From: Berberis thunbergii
Lineage: Eukaryota; Streptophyta; Magnoliopsida; Ranunculales; Berberidaceae
Length of the DNA stretch: 64,000 nucleotides
Direction of reading: 5' to 3'
Assembly (NCBI GenBank): GCA_003290165.1
Contig: QNQO01000196.1
Location: 1-64,000 of the forward strand
Below, one piece after another: positions 32,379-45,058 of this stretch. The notes beneath the pieces are model-generated. The model searched no databases and was not told the origin of the DNA. It worked only from the letters and a program-made list of their open reading frames with translations. Position numbers and translations under genes: made by a program. Positions within the stretch are counted from its first letter, which is position 1. Each line of letters opens with the position of its first letter.

Positions 32379-34352
32379 TAATGCAGATTTTACTAACCTA
32401 AATAAATAGGTTAATTTAACCTAGTCTTAATAACTGCAAGTGCACAATGTCTAACTGGTAGACAAGGGCAAGTACAGATCGATCCCACAAGGACTGTGGT
32501 TGCAATTAAATTTCAGAGTTAACTTAAACTAATTTAAATAGGGGTTACAACAATCAAAATATCTAAACTTAAAATCAAATTAAAAAGAAAAATAAAATGT
32601 TTTTAAGAATATGAGAAGAGAAACCAAGGCATAGACTCCACCACACGTTCTTTGAGATTTGTGTAATCCAAATTATTGTTTTCAAGAATTAACATGACTA
32701 ATCTAAAGATTAATCTAAGTTCACAATTGATTTTAGCAAAGGTATAAACCCCTAGCATTGCGTGTCTTCTTACGACACACACAATCATAGGTTTATTTTA
32801 ACTAATCCTAAACCCCTAGCATTGCATGTCTTGTTACGGCACACACAATCACAGATTCAGATTAATTGATTAAATCAGGCTTTGAATGTCAACAAAAGGT
32901 ACTTCTAACTACCGACTAGTCTAAATAATTAATCCGGATATAATTGGTGAAAGCAAATTATTGAGACGCAGAAATCAAATGTGTTTAACGTTCAAGCATA
33001 AAGAAAACAATAAATTTAAATACAACAAACTCTATGAAACCATGTGGTTTCATCTTAGCCTTGGCGAAGGTTTAGCTAATCATGGTAGCGGTGGTCACGA
33101 CATCAATGGAAGTGGAAGTCATATTTGCATGGATGCGAATTCTGAGAAAAAGGCTACTAATGCACTGTGGCTACTCAGAGAGAACTCGAGGTGCCAATAG
33201 CAAAAACTAATTCAAAAATCAGTTTTTCTCCTGCCAGAAATCTCGCGGCTCCCCTGCACCTTCGTCTCCAGCTCGACGCCCTGTTCCGCCGCTGCTGCTT
33301 CGCTCCTCACGAGCATCGTCTCCTCCCGACTGGCTCTGGTACCTGCAAGAGACAGAAAGAGGGTGAGGGACTAGCGAGAAGGGGAACAGACCGAGAGAGA
33401 AAAGCATGGACGGTGCTCTGTCGCGAGCCCTGTTTCTCGGTGGCTGATGGCGGTGGTTGCGTGGTATGGTTGTGATGCAGGAGCAGAAAGAGAGAAGTTG
33501 AGGAGGGAGAGACCGTGGAGAGGAGAGGAAAATAGGAAGGAGGGCGGCTGCGAGGGAGGAAAACAGGGACTTGCTCCCTGTTTCTTTTTTGTTTTGTGCG
33601 CGCGGTGGTAGTGCATCTGATGGTGGATGGCGGCGGTGTGGATGATGGAACAGAGAGATGGTGGTGGCGGCTGTGTTCTGGACAGAGAGGGTGGTGGTCT
33701 GTTTCGGTGACGAGGTGAGGTTTGTAACGTGAAACAGGGTTGTCACGCCCCTGTTTCACGGTGGTTAGTGACGATGGTTGTAGCTCGGTGGCAAGGTTGC
33801 TGAACAGGGAAAGTAGTTGTGTGGCGTGAAGGAATAGGGAGAGTCTGATGTTGATGGCAGTTGTGGTTGTTGGACGGTGGCGAGGTGAGGTGGTGATGGC
33901 GGGATTATCGCACTGTCGATTCTCCTATCGAGCGAGGATTGCCAGTACGGTGGATTGGCATGGTGAGTGGAAGAGCCCTCAGAGAGCAAGAGAGAAGAAC
34001 TTTCTCCAAACTGAGGAGAGCTAAATAGGGTTCTCCTATTTTCTTAGGCTTGGGTTCTCCAAAAGGCGTTGGGCTTGGGTTTTTAGGTTAGCATTTTGGG
34101 TTTGGGCTTAGGTTAAATTAGGTGAACCTAGGTTTATTAGGGTTAGGTTTAGATATGTGACCCTCTACTTTGTACCACAGCTAGAATCGACCAATTGTCA
34201 TTCCTTAAATTGTCGCCTTAATACAATATCATCGTTCAAGCTCAAATTCCTACAAAAACATGAAAACGAAATAATTATTATAAAATATAATAATCGAAAC
34301 AGTAATATATATAAATTAAGGGATATATTATGTAATAATTACGTGAATATCA
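32379..34352 (-). repeat. 3' LTR of the Athila-type element (1,974 bp)
   Basis: The minus-strand 3' part contains GTGGGATCGATCTGTACTTG and GTGCACTTGCAG, a common Athila LTR end. The middle (about 33220-33750) is GC-rich and open on both strands without a recognisable product. 33711-34352 repeats at 37271-37939. The terminal ATTA rather than ATCA is presumably a mutation. Confidence 0.8.
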
Positions 34353-35239
34353 AATACCCCAAAACCTATATTTTGATAGTCCTCGAGCAAAACAATAAAA
34401 ATAAAATTTTAACTCACTTTTGCAGGAATCATCGGTTGCACTTACCTTAAACGTGCAACAAGGTTTTAAACCCTTAGATTACCTCTAGTGGACGAGTTAT
34501 AATCTCGTGAGGGTTTCCAAAAATGTTACCCACAAACATTATGACTCAATAAATTTCCAAAACATGGTAACTCGATCTATTATCCTCAGAGTAAGAATCT
34601 AATTGCCAAAAATTTTTGAAAACAACTAACAGTCTCACAATAATATATCAAAGAGTCTCACAACAATTTAATATTACCCAAAGGTTAAATAAATTTCATC
34701 AATTATTCTCAACTCGAAGTGTGTGTGTGTGTGTGCATGGCCTTATCAACATAACTTTATTTTTCTCAGCGAAGATACGACTAGATAACCTTTGAATTGT
34801 ATGCTTCGACTACAAATCTCTCTTGTCACTCAGAAATGAATCACTCAGAGATAGCTTAGTTATCACTCAGTTTATATGTGAGAAATAGGATAATATATGG
34901 AAAGACAAACATCTCACATATAATAATCATGAAAAAACGGACTTTTCAAATAATGAAATGAATATGATCTCATGGACATGAATATCAATTAGTTTGAGAA
35001 TGTTGAATCACGCGCCATAGTTCTTGTTTATTTGATCTCCACGTCTATGAACCAAACTTTTACTTAAGATCAATTAAGTCTTTATTAGGTTGTAATGAGG
35101 TTAAGATTTTGGCTAACAAGAATGGAAAAGGATATGAGAAAATTCTCTGAGAATTGATACACTCTTTAATAAGCACGTGGGGCTCTGAAGAATAAACCAA
35201 TGTTGTACACCGTTAATTTTTCTTTCTTCGAAATTCTTC

Positions 35240-35243
<4 letters not shown>

Positions 35244-35302
<59 letters not shown>
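35244..35302. repeat. (TA)n followed by poly(T)
   Basis: About 15 TA units (35244-35273) run directly into a 29-base T-run inside the Athila-type element. Confidence 0.95.
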
Positions 35303-36669
35303 GTATACATGCTTTCCCCTTTTTCACAATAAAACATTACAGTCATGAGGATTCATGGAATATTTAATTCCAGCTCTTTTTATTTGCCCATTTCAAAAAT
35401 ACATCAACCATACACATTCTCAGAGACATTGGGTAAGGATAAAAATAATATGGGATCTTACTCCCTAACTGGAGTAGGTACTGGAGATGGGGTTAGCAAA
35501 GAAAAAGTCTATTTAAAGGCTCAAAGGGTTGCAGATATATATTTATCATTAGGTAGGCTAGAAGGCCAAAGAACAGTTCAAAGAAAATAATTGCCTATAT
35601 CACTTCTTAAGCTCTAGTCGGTATTATGACATCTTAACTAAATAAAACAAGAACTTCTAGTGTAATAATTCAATTTTAACACCATGCTCAAAGTAATCAA
35701 TAAAAGAAACAAGAATAATGAGATCATCAACGAGAAAATGCAGACTCAAGAAAAATCGGAGGTTATTTAATAACCCTCAAGAAAAATAGAATGTCTCAAA
35801 ACTCATAAGGGTTAAGTTTCCACTATTATTCTAAGGTTTTCTAGTTAATATCTTACTGATTAATTTCAAATCATGCTAACTCGGCTTATAGTGCAAGAAT
35901 GGTCGAGTCGAAAAATCACATGAAATATATTTAACTTAAAGATAATATCAAACCTTATGTTTTCCCATTGATATATAAAAGTGACAAGTGAAAGCATGTA
36001 TTCATCAAATTTAAAGGCATACTTGAAAGCACATCCTCATCATTGGAAAGGAACTTAGATTTTGAATGCATTTTCAAATCAAAAATTTTCACACAATCAT
36101 AATTAACTATGTATTCAATGGAGATTGAGTAGAATAGAAGAGTCAATTATGAAATACATTTCATTTCAAAATTTTCGAAGAATGCAGAAAAAACTCTTAA
36201 ACCTCACCCCCAAACCTAAACCAAACATTGTCCTCAATGTATAAAATGATGATCATGACAAATGCAGGAAAAGAAAAGATGAGAGTTAATGTGATATTAC
36301 CATAGGAAAGTTTTTACCAATTTCGATAAAATCTTCCACCAATGAACGCTCAGAGAGATAAGAATTGTGGGCTCATCATGATAAATTGATAAAAAAAACA
36401 ATACAGGACACAAATGAAAAAAATAAAATAAAAAATAAAACGTTAAAAAAATTACATGTATCAGTTGTAAGTCAAAATTGTTACGGAGCTAACGAGTATG
36501 AGTGGAATGCAACTAGAAAGAACTCGAAAATCAATCCAAACTAACCATAATGACACAACTGAAGCTAGGCTGCCTCCTAGGAGCGCTTGGTTTAACGTCG
36601 TCAGCCCGACATATATTCTTCCTCACAAATGATGTACTATAAAGTGAAGAGGAAGAACATAGGGAACAT

Positions 36670-37284
36670 TCACTCCAAAAGGGTTAAGGAATCGCATACT
36701 AACAACCTGAAAAGTTGAGGATCAGTCCACTCAAAAATAGCAACCACAAGCGACACAAGATATACTAGCACATCCCAAAAGTTGCAAGGACGCCATCTAA
36801 AATCATATAGAAATTGTAAAGAAGCTCGCATTCCTTGGAAGTCAATAGGGATCTTAAACATGAGTGGGTCGCAAATAGTGATATGCAACAAAGGATCCTC
36901 CCTTACTCCTAAAATGGAACATCCTAAGTCTGTTTCCAAATCAGAAGATTGGATAATTTCCACATCAGGATGGTGAAAATTGAAATCCTTACTCAGGAAC
37001 ATGGGATCCACATAAGTAGCTCTGGTCAATGGAAATGTGATGCAGATAGATGTAACTATAGATATATCAGGTGGTACAGGCTCCTCACATGAATCACACA
37101 AAGATGTTGGGCTGGATAGCTCAACAACACCCCCAACCCTATAGTTGACACTGCTTATGGATTGCACTATTTTACTAGATATATCTCCTGACTTCTTTGG
37201 GCCAACCTGTTTTGAATTCAATATAGATGAAATAATAACAGGCAAAGTATCATCAGAGTTGTCACGTGAAAGTGAGGTTTGCAA
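36670..37284 (-). pseudogene. Deletion-fusion ORF of the Athila-type element (204 aa)
   Basis: An open minus-strand frame. Near its start it has DDTLPVIISSIL, which resembles the segment just before reverse transcriptase in Athila polyproteins (typically ...DTLPVIIS...). Instead of RT it continues into a hydrophobic C-terminal region (FYDFRWRPCNFWDVLVYLV-like, ending in FEWTDPQLFRLL) from the 3' part of the element. The whole RT-RNase H-integrase block is deleted between the two. The start lies in the junction with the truncated 5' LTR. That it remains open may be chance or may reflect a recent deletion. Confidence 0.55.
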
Positions 37285-37939
37285 CGTGAAACAGAGTTGT
37301 CACGCCCCTGTTTCACGGTGGTTAGTGACGATGGTTGTAGCTCGGTGGTGAGGTTGCTGGACAGGGAAGGTGGTTGTGTGGCGTGAAGGAATAGGGAGAG
37401 TCTGATGGTGGTGGCAGCTGTGGTTGTTGGACGGTGGCGAGGTGAGGTGGTGATGGCGGGATTATTGCACTGCCAGCTCTCCTATCGAGCGAGGATTGCC
37501 GGCAGGGTGGAATGGAGTGGTGGCTGGAAGAGCCCTCGGAGAGGGGAGAAGGAACGTGGAAGAAAATAGAGAGCAAAAAAGAAGAACTTTCTCCAAACTG
37601 AGGAAAGCTAAATAGGGTTCTCCTATTTTCTTACGCTTGGGTTCTCCAAAAGGCGTTGGGCTTGGGTTTTTAGGTTAGCATTCTTGGTTTGGGCTTAGGT
37701 TAAACTAGTTGGACCTAGGTTTATAAGGGTTAGGTTTAGATATGTGACCCTCTACTTTGTACCACTGCTAGAATCGACTAATTGTCATTCCTTAAATTGT
37801 CGCCTTAATACCATTTCATCGTTCACGTTCAAATTCCTACAAAGACATGAAAATGAAATAATTATTATAAAATATAATAATCAAAACACTAACATATATA
37901 AATTAAGGGCTATATTATGTAATAATTACGTGAATATCA

Positions 37940-38152
37940 GCGAGCTATGGGTACAATAGAAGTGTGTGTCCTAGGAGCAAGACAATAAAAGGAAACACTT
38001 TAGTGATTTGGAGAGATACAAGGAAGAAGGTAGCACTACAAGAGAAAAATTATGAGGGGTGGACTACGGTTACAAGTAAACACGCTTTTAAGCCTAAAAA
38101 AAACTAGAAATAGTGTCGAGGGAAACAATCTGCATGCACCAGCAGCAGGAAG
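37940..38152 (+). pseudogene. LINE ORF1 continuation between Athila-type and CACTA insertions
   Basis: After the TSD the sequence continues the interrupted ORF1 region (downstream of CNVCAS, a zinc-knuckle-like start) with polar residues and stops, ending in the aag that was duplicated by the CACTA insertion at 38153. Continues at 45056. Confidence 0.5.
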
Positions 38153-39429
38153 CACTACACAATAGTTGCCTATTAATAGCAGTTATTCATAGCATTTTTC
38201 ACACTTGTGCAATAAAAGCCCAAGTTTTCATAACAATGCACTCTTGAAACGTTATCAAACAAAAGCGAGAGATTAAAAAATAAAATCACATTTTGCACTC
38301 GAAAGTTTTAGAACTCCCTCACGTTCCAAGAAAAGAGAGATCTAGGAAAAGAGCAAGGTGGAGAGATATCGAGAGGCACAGATCCTGGGAGAGAGCTAGA
38401 GAGAGACAGAGATCAAAGATGAAAACTTTAGGGCTACACTTTAGTGAGAGAAGAGGGAATGAGAGGGACAGATGGTTGTGTCACCGACAGTAAAAACTTA
38501 CCCTCTCTCGAGCTACACTTTTGGTTACCCTCTCTCAAGCTACACTTTTGGCACCAAGGAGCCCAAGACGGAGAAAGACACCATTGTTGCAAATCGCCTC
38601 GATCGAGTAAGTTCATTTATTCCTTCTTTGTAAACCCTACAAAATCCCTAGCTTTCAATCTCCCTTCCATTACCCCACACTTTCAACAAATACATCTTTT
38701 CTTTGTTCTAGTGTTTTGTAGTGTTTTCTTCTTTGTTTTGCAATTTCGTGTTGATTTGGAGATCCAAGTGACAGTTCACTTTGGTCTCATTTGTTTTGCA
38801 GTCACATGAAAGAAGGCATGAGGACTAGCGTTAAATAAATTCTTCCGGTGACTATTTAACTTCTTCATATTTACATTATTGAGATTGTTTACAAGTTTAG
38901 TTCAATCGAGAGTGATTAAAATGCAGTGTTTGTGTAATGCTGCTTGTAAAGTTTTCATCTTTACCCAAAAACCTGTCAAATAAGTTAATAGTTAATGGAA
39001 GGAAACTATAATTAAGGCTAAATGAAGTTTAATTGCTTGTTTGGCCCTAAATCCCTCTATCTCAGTTTCAATATCTTCTTCTCATTCTGAGTGTGTTTTC
39101 TCACTGGGTATTTTTTAATTATCTTTTTAAAACCACTAAGGTTATAAATTTTTATTTTATTTTTATTTCCCATTTGTTTCTCTCATGTTTCAAACATTAT
39201 CCTCCTGGATCCCACATCCAACAACACCCCAAGTCCACCACATACAAGCAAACGATCCCATGGGGATGACATCGAATCATTTGAGAACTCATTCTTGATT
39301 AAGAAATGGTTGTCTGAGTAAGGGCTCACACCCTAGAAGATAGGGTTGGAATGGTGGATGTTAGGGGAAAAGTTGTTATTCGTGCCACCGTATTTGGTTA
39401 TCTCTACATATGCTCGGTGAGATTTTGTG

Positions 39430-39920
39430 ATAAGTTTTGAATCTTTTGGATTAGTCTAAAATTTATCTGAATTTGGTTTGGGTTTCTAGGTTTGCTTAAT
39501 TGTTAGATTCTTTAGTGATTGAGTAATAGTTGACTTTGTGTTATATGTCAGTAGATAAGAGATTTTGTAGATTTAGAAGAAAAAACATTCAATTGGAGCT
39601 GGACGATTTTATAAAACTTTTGAATTTTAAGCTTAATTGTTAGATTCTTTAGTGATTGAGTATTAGTTGAATTTGTGTTAATGAGTCAGTAGATATGTGA
39701 GAGATTTTGTAGATTTGGAAAAAAAATCTAATTGGCACTAGACGGTTTATTATAAAAGTTCTGAATTTCATGGATTCATTTCTTGATTTTTATCTAAATT
39801 TGGATTTTTAAGTTTACCTAATTGTTAGATTCTTTAGTATGATCGAGTTTTAGTTGAAACTGTGTCAATGTATCAGTAGATGTATGAAAATTTGTTAATT
39901 TGAAAGAAAAAATATAGTAT
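39430..39920. repeat. Imperfect tandem repeat (about 185 bp, 3 copies) in the CACTA element
   Basis: TTAATTGTTAGATTCTTTAG recurs with AATTGTTAG at 39498, 39635 and 39820, together with GAGATTTTGTAGATTT and TTGAATTT..GGATT. The first interval is shorter (137 bp) because of a deletion of about 48 bp. Confidence 0.8.
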
Positions 39921-40789
39921 TGAACTCATGATGGCAATTTATCGATGCAGTCAACAATAACAATTACTCTGGAATCTAAGGAAAAAAAAAAGAGATTTTA
40001 GTGATATTCATAAAGCTAAATATAGAAGAATTCAGCATGTTTTGCCAATTTGGATCCTTGCCTAAACTAACTCATTCGCAATGAACAACTAACTTCTTCA
40101 CACTCATTTAGTAGTTCTAACTCAATTACTGTTTCAGATGATATAATTTGATCGTCTTACTATAAAGTTGTACAATGTTTCAAAGAGGGAATCACTTTAG
40201 TTTTGAGTATGCTAGCTTTCCATGAAGATATGAATATATTAGAGCTGGTAGGGTTTAGTGACTTGTATAATATGAGATGGGATGACATAATATGCTTAAG
40301 TGAGCAATGGAGTTATTGAGTGGATAATGGGAAGTGGGTCAATGAGTACTGATAATAGACCAGACAAGGATTGGCAAAAGCATTCAAATATGACTTGGCA
40401 TTCCACTAAGCTCAATAGGTCAATCAATAATGTCAAAGGGGGACATAGATTATCAGCAGTATATGTACGTTTGCAGGGTTATAAAGTGCGGGGCTTGGCA
40501 ATGGATGAAAAAACTTTAGGCATGTCAACGGGTCAATGGGTCAAGTGAGACTTGAGCTCCAATCGGATATGATCAGGTAAGGGTTTCGTTTGGATACTGG
40601 ACTATATTTTTAGTCTGAACTTATAAGGATTATACCCAAACATGTTGTTCAATACCTTCCGGCTAATCATGGTGTCAGACCAATCTAATATCTTTTGGGA
40701 GAAACGTATGATCTTATAATTTTCATTTCATGTTTTTGTTTCCGTTAAATTAGTACTTTCGTCTTAATGTTACATGCACCAATCTAATA

Positions 40790-43046
40790 TCTGTAGAGAG
40801 TTTTATTAAGCGCTTAACTTCAAAGGATGAAGAGAGAGACAAATTGCGAAAGGAAAACAGGACACCATCTGAAGATTGGAGACTGAAAAATCAACAGTTG
40901 GAATCACAGGTCCACTTTTCCTGTTGAGATTTTTTACCTTTTGAATGCATTTGGTCATTTTGCCATTGATTAGTCCATGTTGTTCAAGTACTTACAATTG
41001 TAAACTTTTCTCATTTATGAGCAGTTAGAAATACAAGGCAGGATAGATCGGGAACTAAATAAGGGGATAGTGAAGTTGGAATTTTGTCTACAGGAAGGCC
41101 GCTCCCAGATGCGGAAGCTTCAAAAGGTAATAGATTATGTATATGCATTTGGATATGTTGAGTTATAATCAAATTGAATGTTGGCCATTGATGCAAGATA
41201 GAAGATATTTACATTGCAGATTAACTATTGTTATTTTCATGTTAAGTGACGATCTTATTCATTGTTAATTTGTTGGACTAGAGTTAATATTGCATAAAAC
41301 AACTGTTGCTCCTCAAATCTTCAGCATTCATACAACATTGGCAGAAAAAAAAAATACAATACAATAAAACTCAGACCCTTGAAAGAGATATATGGGTACT
41401 ATTTTAGTAAAAAAACAAGGTATCAGATAAATAGAAATAAAAGTGCATGAACATTTTCAATCATTGTTATAAGCTACACACTGGGAGGCGTAAATTGGAT
41501 TTCATTTTATTTCGTCTATTCTTCTATAAAACAAACTTCGCAAGAGGGGAGGGGGGAACACATAAGTTGAGGGCTACTTACTATGCACCCCTTTTTCCCA
41601 AGTCCAGATGATGCACTAATATTCTTTGTTGTAGATCGTCGGCATTTTGTGGTATCTACTAAATCCAGTAAATTAGGTTGGAAAATCAATGTTTACATAC
41701 TATGGACAGGATAGTGATTATGTGTTTATTATGCTAATGCATGACTGCGACATGTATAGAAAATAAAATTGTTCGGACATGGTTTTGGATTTTGTTGAAT
41801 TTCATTACAGATACAACCAAATTTTCCATCTGTTTAAAGGTAACATAGATTCAAGATTGGCTCGTTTTACTCCCTTATTATTGACTGTCTTAAACTTTTT
41901 AGGGGGGATGGAAAAATATTTGACGAGGAAAAAATACAAGGTCATCTTCAACTTACAGTGCATAGTTTTTACTATTTGTTGCTATAACTTCCAAGTCCGA
42001 TGATGTTAAAGGAGGAGGGTATGAATACTTTCAAATGTACTTTTCCTCTCTACCTGGTATTGAATGTGCCTATGATATTTGTTTAGCGACTTTTCCCTTA
42101 TGAATAAAGATAAAATGCATTGCTTGAGAGAAATGCTAAATAGATGGTTGAGGCGTGTTTTTGTGCTGCATTTATGTTACGCATACATGATAATCGATTG
42201 TTATTTTTCATTTCGAGGCCATGCACACAATTTCGAGGCCATACATGATAAATTACTAATGGATACCTATTTTATTGAACTGAAAGTTTGATTGTGCAGT
42301 TTTATCTTAATTGTCATTATCCATTTGAGTTACTGATGCACACATTAATCTGATCTCAATCAGATTGTTGGTTAGGATTTTAGTATTGTCATTATCCATT
42401 TGAGACCTTTTATTGCCTTGACTAGCTGAGATTTCCAGGGAATATGATTTGCAGAGCCTATATAATTTAGTGCTTCTCTAACTTTAGTGAATATGATTTG
42501 AAGATATACTTGCCTCATGCTACTGCATTTACAGTTACTAGGGATTATTAATAAATTTCTGACTGTGGCTATTAATGTGTTAACTGAGGTTTTTTGTATC
42601 AGCAATTGGTTACTGATGTTGGGAGTGGTACGCAACAGGGTCATGAGTCGACTAAGCTTGTGGATGATGGGGATGATGACAATGATTCCGGAGAGGACAA
42701 GAAGGATAAATCCGTATCTGATAAATATCCTGGTGTTTGAGTTAGATTGTAGTAGTTGATTTCGTTTGCTTTTGTGTTATTAGCAAGTTAGGAACTTGAT
42801 TATTCTTGTTGTCTGAGAGCACGTCCTCTCTGATTATGCTCTGAATTTGTTTTGTAGCAGTGAAGAAGAGGAGGTCAAGTGTCACAATGGTGTTCACTTC
42901 AATTCATTTGGAGCTTACAGGTATCACTTCAATTCAACAATTGGCCGTGCCCTTAATAAATCAGGACCTGCTCTTATCAGAAAAGAGATTACCAATGTTT
43001 CACTTCAAGACATTATTGGTGGTGGTGCCGGTAGTCCTAGCATGTA
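40790..43046 (+). pseudogene. Exon series of an unidentified gene inside the CACTA element
   Basis: Segments bordered by GT-AG signals read as protein. A first exon to 40909 (TSKDEERDKLRKENR, then WRLKNQQLESQ) and 41025-41126 ([20 protein letters not shown], ending MRKLQK) are highly charged and coiled-coil-like. 42603-42732 (QLVTDVGSGTQQGHESTK, then DDGDDDNDSGEDKKDKS) is acidic. 42861-43046 ends GGGAGSPSM and stop. A 75-bp part of the last exon (about 42963-43040) is repeated at 43083-43160. I do not recognise the gene. It may be a captured host gene or a remnant of a CACTA-encoded DNA-binding protein. Confidence 0.4.
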
Positions 43047-43659
43047 GTTTTAGAATATCTTGCAAATCTTCTTTTGTGCTCAATAATGACCTGCTCTTAT
43101 CAGAAAGAGATTAGCAATGTTTCACTCCAAGACATTATTGGTGGTGCTGGTGCTGGTAGTTTTAGAATATCTCGCAAACCTTATTTTGTGTTCAATAATG
43201 CAACAATCTATTCTCAGTTCCATCCAATTGTTAAAGACTAGTTGCAACTAGTTTTATTAGAATGCATTGAGTTTGTATTGTGGAAAATTCTTTTCCTTCC
43301 TTCACGCGACACAGTGTAACATTTTTCAAAAAGATAATTATTCCATGGCTTCAAGTTAAATTTTTGGGGTGTTGGATATCATCTTATCCAATAATAGTAC
43401 TTCAAGTTTTCTGCAAGATATTTTCTTGGGCGATGTGTTTGTTTCTGCCAGAATGGGTAATGAGAGAAACCATTGCAGATGAGAGGATGCAAGGCACCCA
43501 GAATAATCATTCTTCACAGCAAGCTCCTATAGAGATTCTATCTAAAACGGCAGAAGGTGGATCCATTGGAGATATATGTCCTGTGGGAGAGTAAAAAGGA
43601 TCCTGCTGCAGTAAAATGATATGATATGTTATTTGCTTAAACATGACTTTTTTTTGTAG

Positions 43660-44345
43660 GTCTGCAATCTTGCATGGAGTTAAAATGTGAATGAACTAGT
43701 CAGCGCGCACTCACGGTTACTCTCAGAATCAAATTATGGTCTGGAAGTATCCTTCAATGAACAAGGTACTATGACTATGAACCTATTATGTGTTCAACCA
43801 CAACAGGAAAACTTGAAATAGATTGTGAACTAGTCTGTAGTTTTTCTTATAACCTTGATGAAAATTCGTTTGCAACAGGTGGCAACTCTAACTGGTCACA
43901 GTTTTTGAGTACTTTATCTTGCTATGTCACTTGATGGACAGGTAAACCATTAAATGCTATTTTCAATCACATCCATTCATGCTGAAAACATCAATGCTTG
44001 TGTAAACAAATGTATGCATCTGCATGTTTCAGAATGTTTGTGTATTAACCGATATCTTAACTTAAATTGAATTTCTTTGCAGACAATTGTGACAGGAGCA
44101 GGGGATGAAACACTGCAGTTTTGGAATGTCTTTCCTTCTATGAAAAACCCGGTAATTATATTTGTTAAAAAAACTATAGATCTCTAATCACTATGTCCTC
44201 AAAAGTCATATACAAAAAACCTAGCTAGGTGCTGACCATATTTGTTTACTATTTCAGGCATCTGTTCGAGACACTGGCCTTTGGTCATTGGAACGAAACA
44301 CATATTCGATGAAATCTATTGCTCAGAAAAGAGATATTTACTTGT
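43660..44345 (+). pseudogene. Captured CCS52B/FZR3-like C-terminal WD40 exons in the CACTA element
   Basis: Four exons with GT-AG borders. 43660-43765 reads VCNLAWS, stop, NVNELVSAHS with a frameshift before the IMVWKYPSMNK frame. 43879-43941 reads VATLTGHSF..LYLAMSLDGQ. 44083-44151 reads TIVTGAGDETLQFWNVFPSM. 44258-44345 reads ASVRDTGLWSLERN. These are the last WD40 blades and tail of FIZZY-RELATED/CCS52 activators of the anaphase-promoting complex; the DTGLWSL tail fits the CCS52B (FZR3) type. The upstream WD repeats and N-terminal C-box are absent. Stops and a frameshift show decay. Confidence 0.85.
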
Positions 44346-44689
44346 AAATGGAAAGAATGAGTTTTACAAACTATACTGTGCAGAAGTAAGGGTGCTTGAC
44401 CATAGCAATTATCTTCTGGAATCACCATGGTCCCAAGTATGAGACTGTCCAACAACTTTATGTCAAATTCGTGTAATGGTGGGAGTGAAGAGATCAATTT
44501 TCATTGAGATATAGTGTAGTACTTTTGAGACAATGTTGTCCTTGAGATAATATTTTTATCGTATTGTATTCAAATCGTGATGGTAGTTCGTATGTTTATG
44601 AGATGATTAATATCTATTTTTGGATCATTTGGATACTTTACATAGAATATATGCAATATTATTTTCTATAGTTAAAGAAATCAGTGTTA

Positions 44690-45055
44690 TAAAAAGTCAT
44701 TTGATAGCACTTGGTGAGTGCTATAGAAAAAAAGGACTTAAGAAATGTTATAGAAACTAATACAATAACATTTGTTAAATGCTACGTGAGGGAAGACAAT
44801 AGTGTTTCAGAAACGCTATTAGTAACCAGACAATAGCATTTCTAAAGCGCTGCCACAAGTTAAACAATAGCATTTTTGAAACGCTATTACATGTTTAAGC
44901 ATAGCACTTTTAAAATGCTATTACAAGCTAAACAATAGCATTTGAAAAATGCTATAAATGCTCCTACTTACAATAGCGTTAATGTTTACTAAAATGCTAT
45001 GATATCCTACAATAGTGTTTTTGAAACACTATAGATAAGCATTTGTGGTGTAGTG
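44690..45055. repeat. CACTA subterminal repeats (AATAGCATTT / GCTATT motifs)
   Basis: At least eight copies of an AATAGCATTT(T)GAAACGCTATT-type motif in both orientations. In the CACTA family such repeats bind the element's DNA-binding protein. Confidence 0.85.
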
Positions 45056-45058
45056 AAG

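Larger units (their letters stand above)
32374..37944 (-). mobile_element. Athila-type Ty3/gypsy deletion derivative (5,561 bp) with perfect TSD
   Basis: Element 32379-37939, minus strand, flanked by exact gcgag (32374-32378 and 37940-37944). The 3' LTR (32379-34352, 1,974 bp) starts on the minus strand TGATATTCACGTAATTATTA, preceded by a polypurine-like AGGTTTTGGGGTATT. The 5' LTR survives only as 37271-37939, a direct repeat of about 660 bp of the 3' LTR. Gag and almost all of pol are gone. The interior contains the ORF at 36670-37284 and, on the minus strand, AACCAAGCGCTCCTAGGAGG (36592-36573), a sequence I know from downstream of Athila pol. It cannot move by itself. Confidence 0.88.
38150..45058. 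mobile_element. CACTA (En/Spm) transposon, 6,903 bp, with gene capture
   Basis: Element 38153-45055 begins CACTACACAATAG and ends TTTGTGGTGTAGTG, the defining CACTA termini. The 3-bp TSD aag is exact (38150-38152 and 45056-45058). The right subterminal region (44690-45055) is packed with direct and inverted copies of AATAGCATTT..GAAACGCTATT, typical CACTA subterminal repeats; a shorter set is at 38160-38260. No TNP2-type transposase is recognisable. It carries exons of an FZR/CCS52 gene and another exon series. It sits in the LINE carcass. Confidence 0.93.

Noticed and set aside
33219..33759. 175-aa and 150-aa minus-strand ORFs
   Set aside because: GC-rich low-complexity sequence inside the Athila-type LTR, open in several frames at once; Ser/Pro/His-rich with no domain.
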